A stretch of 9,956 nucleotides of DNA from an uncultured Sulfurimonas sp. (lineage in GTDB: Bacteria; Campylobacterota; Campylobacteria; Campylobacterales; Sulfurimonadaceae). The DNA lies in assembly GCA_937914675.1 (NCBI GenBank), contig CALDOC010000064.1:1-9956 (forward strand), read 5' to 3'. The notes under the pieces were generated by a model that had not been told where the DNA came from, searched no databases, and saw only the letters and a program-made list of their open reading frames with translations. Position numbers and translations under genes: made by a program. Of the stretch, positions 7,778 to 9,956 are shown piece after piece; the first letter of the stretch is position 1, and every line of letters begins with the position of its first letter.

Positions 7778-9797
7778 AAATAAACCAGTTTTGGCTATAG
7801 TCATTTCCTAAATCGATTTTAAGTTCACCAAATCCGGGAAGCGTTTGTACGATATTTTCATCTTCTTCAAGTTCAAATCTCACAGATATTTCATCTTTTT
7901 CTATCTTCGTTTTATCTATGCAAACTTCTAGCCAATCATCACACACTATGCTTATCTCTAAGTTCTCAAAAATGGTTGTTTTGGTTTCAAATGGAAGTCT
8001 TATTCTGAGGCCTATGGGCTCCATAATTATAGTGATAGTGTCAAGTAAACACATTTTTTTTATTTTACCTTCAAAAGCAAAATAAATTTTTTCATCGTCT
8101 TGACCATACAATATCTTTTTTATTGGACCTCTCATCTTATCCATGGTTGAAAAAAGTTTGCTTTCATCCACTACGCCACAACCAATCCATTCAAAAAACG
8201 AATCATGTTTGCCATTGATGGTTGGGTGTATGTCCGACTGAGGTTTTAGCCAAAAATTCTTGACGCTTCTATCTTTAATAATTGGAAGGAAGAGATCGGC
8301 AGGTGGATTAATATTCATTAAATCATAAACGCTAATCAAGTGAGAACGAAACAGTTCATCAAATTCAGCCCCAAACTCGGTAAAGTGATCATCTCCATAC
8401 CACCAAAACCAATCAGAACATTCAGCTGCCAAAAAGTGCTCTGAAATCTTATCTTTTTTAGACTCGTCCAAGGAGTCTAAATGATGGTAATAATCTCTTT
8501 TCGTCAGATATATCAGCTCCCAACCTCGCGTCTTTTCACTATGACCAACCCAAGTGTTAAACGAACCATGAATCCAACTTCCCGGGGCTATGTATGAAAG
8601 TTGCTTAGCTGGCAAGAGTTTCACTTCGTCCATGGAAACGGTATTACACCATGAGGATTCAGCTAAACTACCGTACAGCGCGTCAAAAAAATCAAAAGCG
8701 TTGTTCTGAAAAAATTCCCAAGCGTTTTCACCATCCAAGATGACAAATACGCTGGCGTTTTTATCTCTGTTTTGTATCTTTTTTAACTCACTCATAAAAT
8801 GATTCGCCGCGCTAAACGCGTCTTGATGCCTGTATGTAAACCCAATCAAGTCGCTTAAAAAATGATCGCGAAAACCAATGCGCATACCATTGTAATCATA
8901 CGGCGAGTAAAGAGCGTTTCTGTCATGAGAGTTTAAAGACTTAAAGAGTATCTCTTCATCCGTAGCTATCCACTTAACTCCACATGAGCTTAAAAGTTTT
9001 ACGCTACTCTCGTCGACCGCGCCTTCGGCTGGCCAAAAACCGTCAGCTTCGTATCCAAAAGTGTCTAAAAAAAGTTCTTGCGCTTTTTGAACTTGCAGTA
9101 GCGCGTCGTCCGCTAAACTTCTATAATCTTTTGGTATTTTTGTATTGGGATTGGCTCGCACCGCGTTTTGCATATCCATAAGAAGTGGTAAAATAGGATG
9201 ATTTAAAGGAGTGGTCGATATTGTAATGATCCCTTCATTATGAAGTTGTGAGTAATAAGTAAAAATACCGCTTACAAATCGCGACAGCTCATCTAAGAGC
9301 GCTGACTTGTCATCATCGTTGTAATTTCTTTTTTTTTCCATTAACTCTTTAACAAGAGCGTTGTTCTCTCTTAGAAAAACGCCGCACCATGCAAGCATAA
9401 ACACAACTTCCAAATCTACAAGTTCACTATTGTTGAAATGTTCTTGATTGTATAATTCAACGTATCTTTCAAATGGTTTTACCATAGTGTCAAACTGCGT
9501 GCTTTTACAAAGTTTGATAAGCCAATTTCTATCATCTTCTTGAAGATATGACGGATCCTTGAGCCAAATAGATAAAAATCTATCTGACTCATGAGGAGTT
9601 GTATAGTAAAGCTTAAGTTGCTCTATTATTGGCGAAGTTATATTAAACGTCGCTTTAACGTTTTCATGTCTCGCCATCATCCATGGCATGTCATAGTAAT
9701 CTTTTATGGCATGTAAAAACACCCATGGCATCTGCATAACTCCACTTGCATCACGATAATCAGGCTGATGCATATGCCATATAAAACTAAGATTCAA
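7776..9797 (-). CDS. GH57 glycoside hydrolase, amylopullulanase-like (COG1449 type)
   Basis: A 673-residue GH57 protein of a different subfamily from its neighbour. Seen: HMHQPD (8-13), a TISTTPLNHPILPLL region (192-206), FWPAEGAVDE with probable nucleophile Glu258 (254-263), ILDGENAWEFF with probable acid/base Asp355 (353-363), and AECSDWFWWYGDD (458-470). The last three resemble the motifs of archaeal and bacterial GH57 amylopullulanases. It could therefore cut alpha-1,4 and possibly alpha-1,6 bonds, which would give the operon a debranching function. Family annotation as alpha-amylase/alpha-mannosidase is equally common. No signal peptide is seen, so it likely acts in the cytoplasm. The C-terminal part (from about 550) is beta-rich and acidic. 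The start is TTG at 9797: AAGGAG sits five bases upstream, and the next in-frame ATG is residue 9, inside the essential HQP motif. It follows the upstream stop by 9 bases. Confidence 0.9.
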   Translation of the reverse strand: MNLSFIWHMHQPDYRDASGVMQMPWVFLHAIKDYYDMPWMMARHENVKATFNITSPIIEQLKLYYTTPHESDRFLSIWLKDPSYLQEDDRNWLIKLCKSTQFDTMVKPFERYVELYNQEHFNNSELVDLEVVFMLAWCGVFLRENNALVKELMEKKRNYNDDDKSALLDELSRFVSGIFTYYSQLHNEGIITISTTPLNHPILPLLMDMQNAVRANPNTKIPKDYRSLADDALLQVQKAQELFLDTFGYEADGFWPAEGAVDESSVKLLSSCGVKWIATDEEILFKSLNSHDRNALYSPYDYNGMRIGFRDHFLSDLIGFTYRHQDAFSAANHFMSELKKIQNRDKNASVFVILDGENAWEFFQNNAFDFFDALYGSLAESSWCNTVSMDEVKLLPAKQLSYIAPGSWIHGSFNTWVGHSEKTRGWELIYLTKRDYYHHLDSLDESKKDKISEHFLAAECSDWFWWYGDDHFTEFGAEFDELFRSHLISVYDLMNINPPADLFLPIIKDRSVKNFWLKPQSDIHPTINGKHDSFFEWIGCGVVDESKLFSTMDKMRGPIKKILYGQDDEKIYFAFEGKIKKMCLLDTITIIMEPIGLRIRLPFETKTTIFENLEISIVCDDWLEVCIDKTKIEKDEISVRFELEEDENIVQTLPGFGELKIDLGNDYSQNWFI

Positions 9798-9802
9798 AAT
9801 GA

Positions 9803-9808
9803 CTCCTT
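9803..9808 (-). promoter_or_regulatory. Shine-Dalgarno AAGGAG supporting a TTG start
   Basis: On the minus strand AAGGAG is followed by five bases and then TTG at 9797. It overlaps the TAA stop of the upstream gene, which suggests coupled translation. It decides the start of the amylopullulanase-like GH57 gene, since the nearest ATG would cut off the HQP motif. Confidence 0.8.
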
Positions 9809-9956
9809 AAAGTTGTGACCACTGAGCTATGTAAGAAGTGTATTTTTCATATATTGCTTCTCCAGCTGTAGTGTCTACTGCCTGTATGTATATATTTAAG
9901 TGTTCACTATACTGATCTGGAATCATTAAAATCCAATCATTGTCATCTTCCCAAAT
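9807..9956 (-). CDS. Unidentified protein, C-terminal 49 residues only
   Basis: An open frame enters from the right edge and ends at a TAA at 9807-9809. Only the last 49 residues are visible, beginning IWEDDNDWILM and ending SYIAQWSQL. The peptide is acidic and rich in Tyr, Trp and Ile, with no motif I recognise, so I give no function. It is taken as a real gene because the frame is open to the edge, lies on the operon strand, and its stop overlaps the AAGGAG sequence serving the next gene, 9 bases away. That is the same packing as the rest of the operon. It may encode another glucan-related protein or a regulator, but this is only position-based inference. A chance open frame of this size remains possible. 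Confidence 0.65.
   Translation of the reverse strand: MWEDDNDWILMIPDQYSEHLNIYIQAVDTTAGEAIYEKYTSYIAQWSQL

Noticed and set aside
7766..7804. 13-residue N-terminal extension of the 4-alpha-glucanotransferase from an ATG at 7804
   Set aside because: GH57 proteins begin a few residues before the HQP motif, the extension would overlap the upstream gene by 29 bases, and a well-spaced ribosome binding site serves the ATG at 7765.
1..9956. Mobile elements, CRISPR repeats, tRNA/rRNA genes, riboswitches or terminators
   Set aside because: Reading both strands showed continuous coding sequence with gaps of 22 bases or fewer; no repeat arrays, transposase motifs or stem-loop plus T-run structures were found between genes.

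Overview
The window holds one tightly packed glycogen / alpha-glucan operon, entirely on the minus strand. In transcription order (right to left) it carries: the 3' end of an unidentified gene; a GH57 glycosidase of the amylopullulanase-like type; a second GH57 enzyme of the 4-alpha-glucanotransferase type; a GalT-family nucleotidyltransferase; two successive glycogen synthases (GlgA); and glycogen branching enzyme (GlgB), which runs off the left edge. I found no gene-free stretch over 25 bases and no RNA gene, mobile element, CRISPR array, or convincing internal promoter or terminator.

The DNA is AT-rich with Lys/Asn-rich proteins, AAGGAG-like ribosome binding sites and occasional TTG starts. 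Together with the linked GH57-glgA-galT-glgB gene set, this suggests a free-living Campylobacterota bacterium, perhaps near Sulfurimonas. That assignment is inference from style and gene content; no marker gene is present.

Genes are separated by 9, 10, -8 (overlap), 4, 22 and 17 bases, and several Shine-Dalgarno sequences lie on or before the upstream stop codon. Co-transcription and partial translational coupling are therefore likely.

Functionally, the two GlgA proteins would extend alpha-1,4 chains from ADP-glucose and GlgB would add alpha-1,6 branches. The two GH57 enzymes would trim or rearrange chains, and the GalT-like protein would move nucleotidyl groups between sugar phosphates. Neither ADP-glucose pyrophosphorylase (glgC) nor glycogen phosphorylase (glgP) lies inside the window.

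I do not see a clearly undescribed system. The points most worth following up are the GalT homologue inside a glycogen operon with no other Leloir gene visible, the tandem divergent GlgA pair, and the unidentified gene coupled to the operon's right-hand end.
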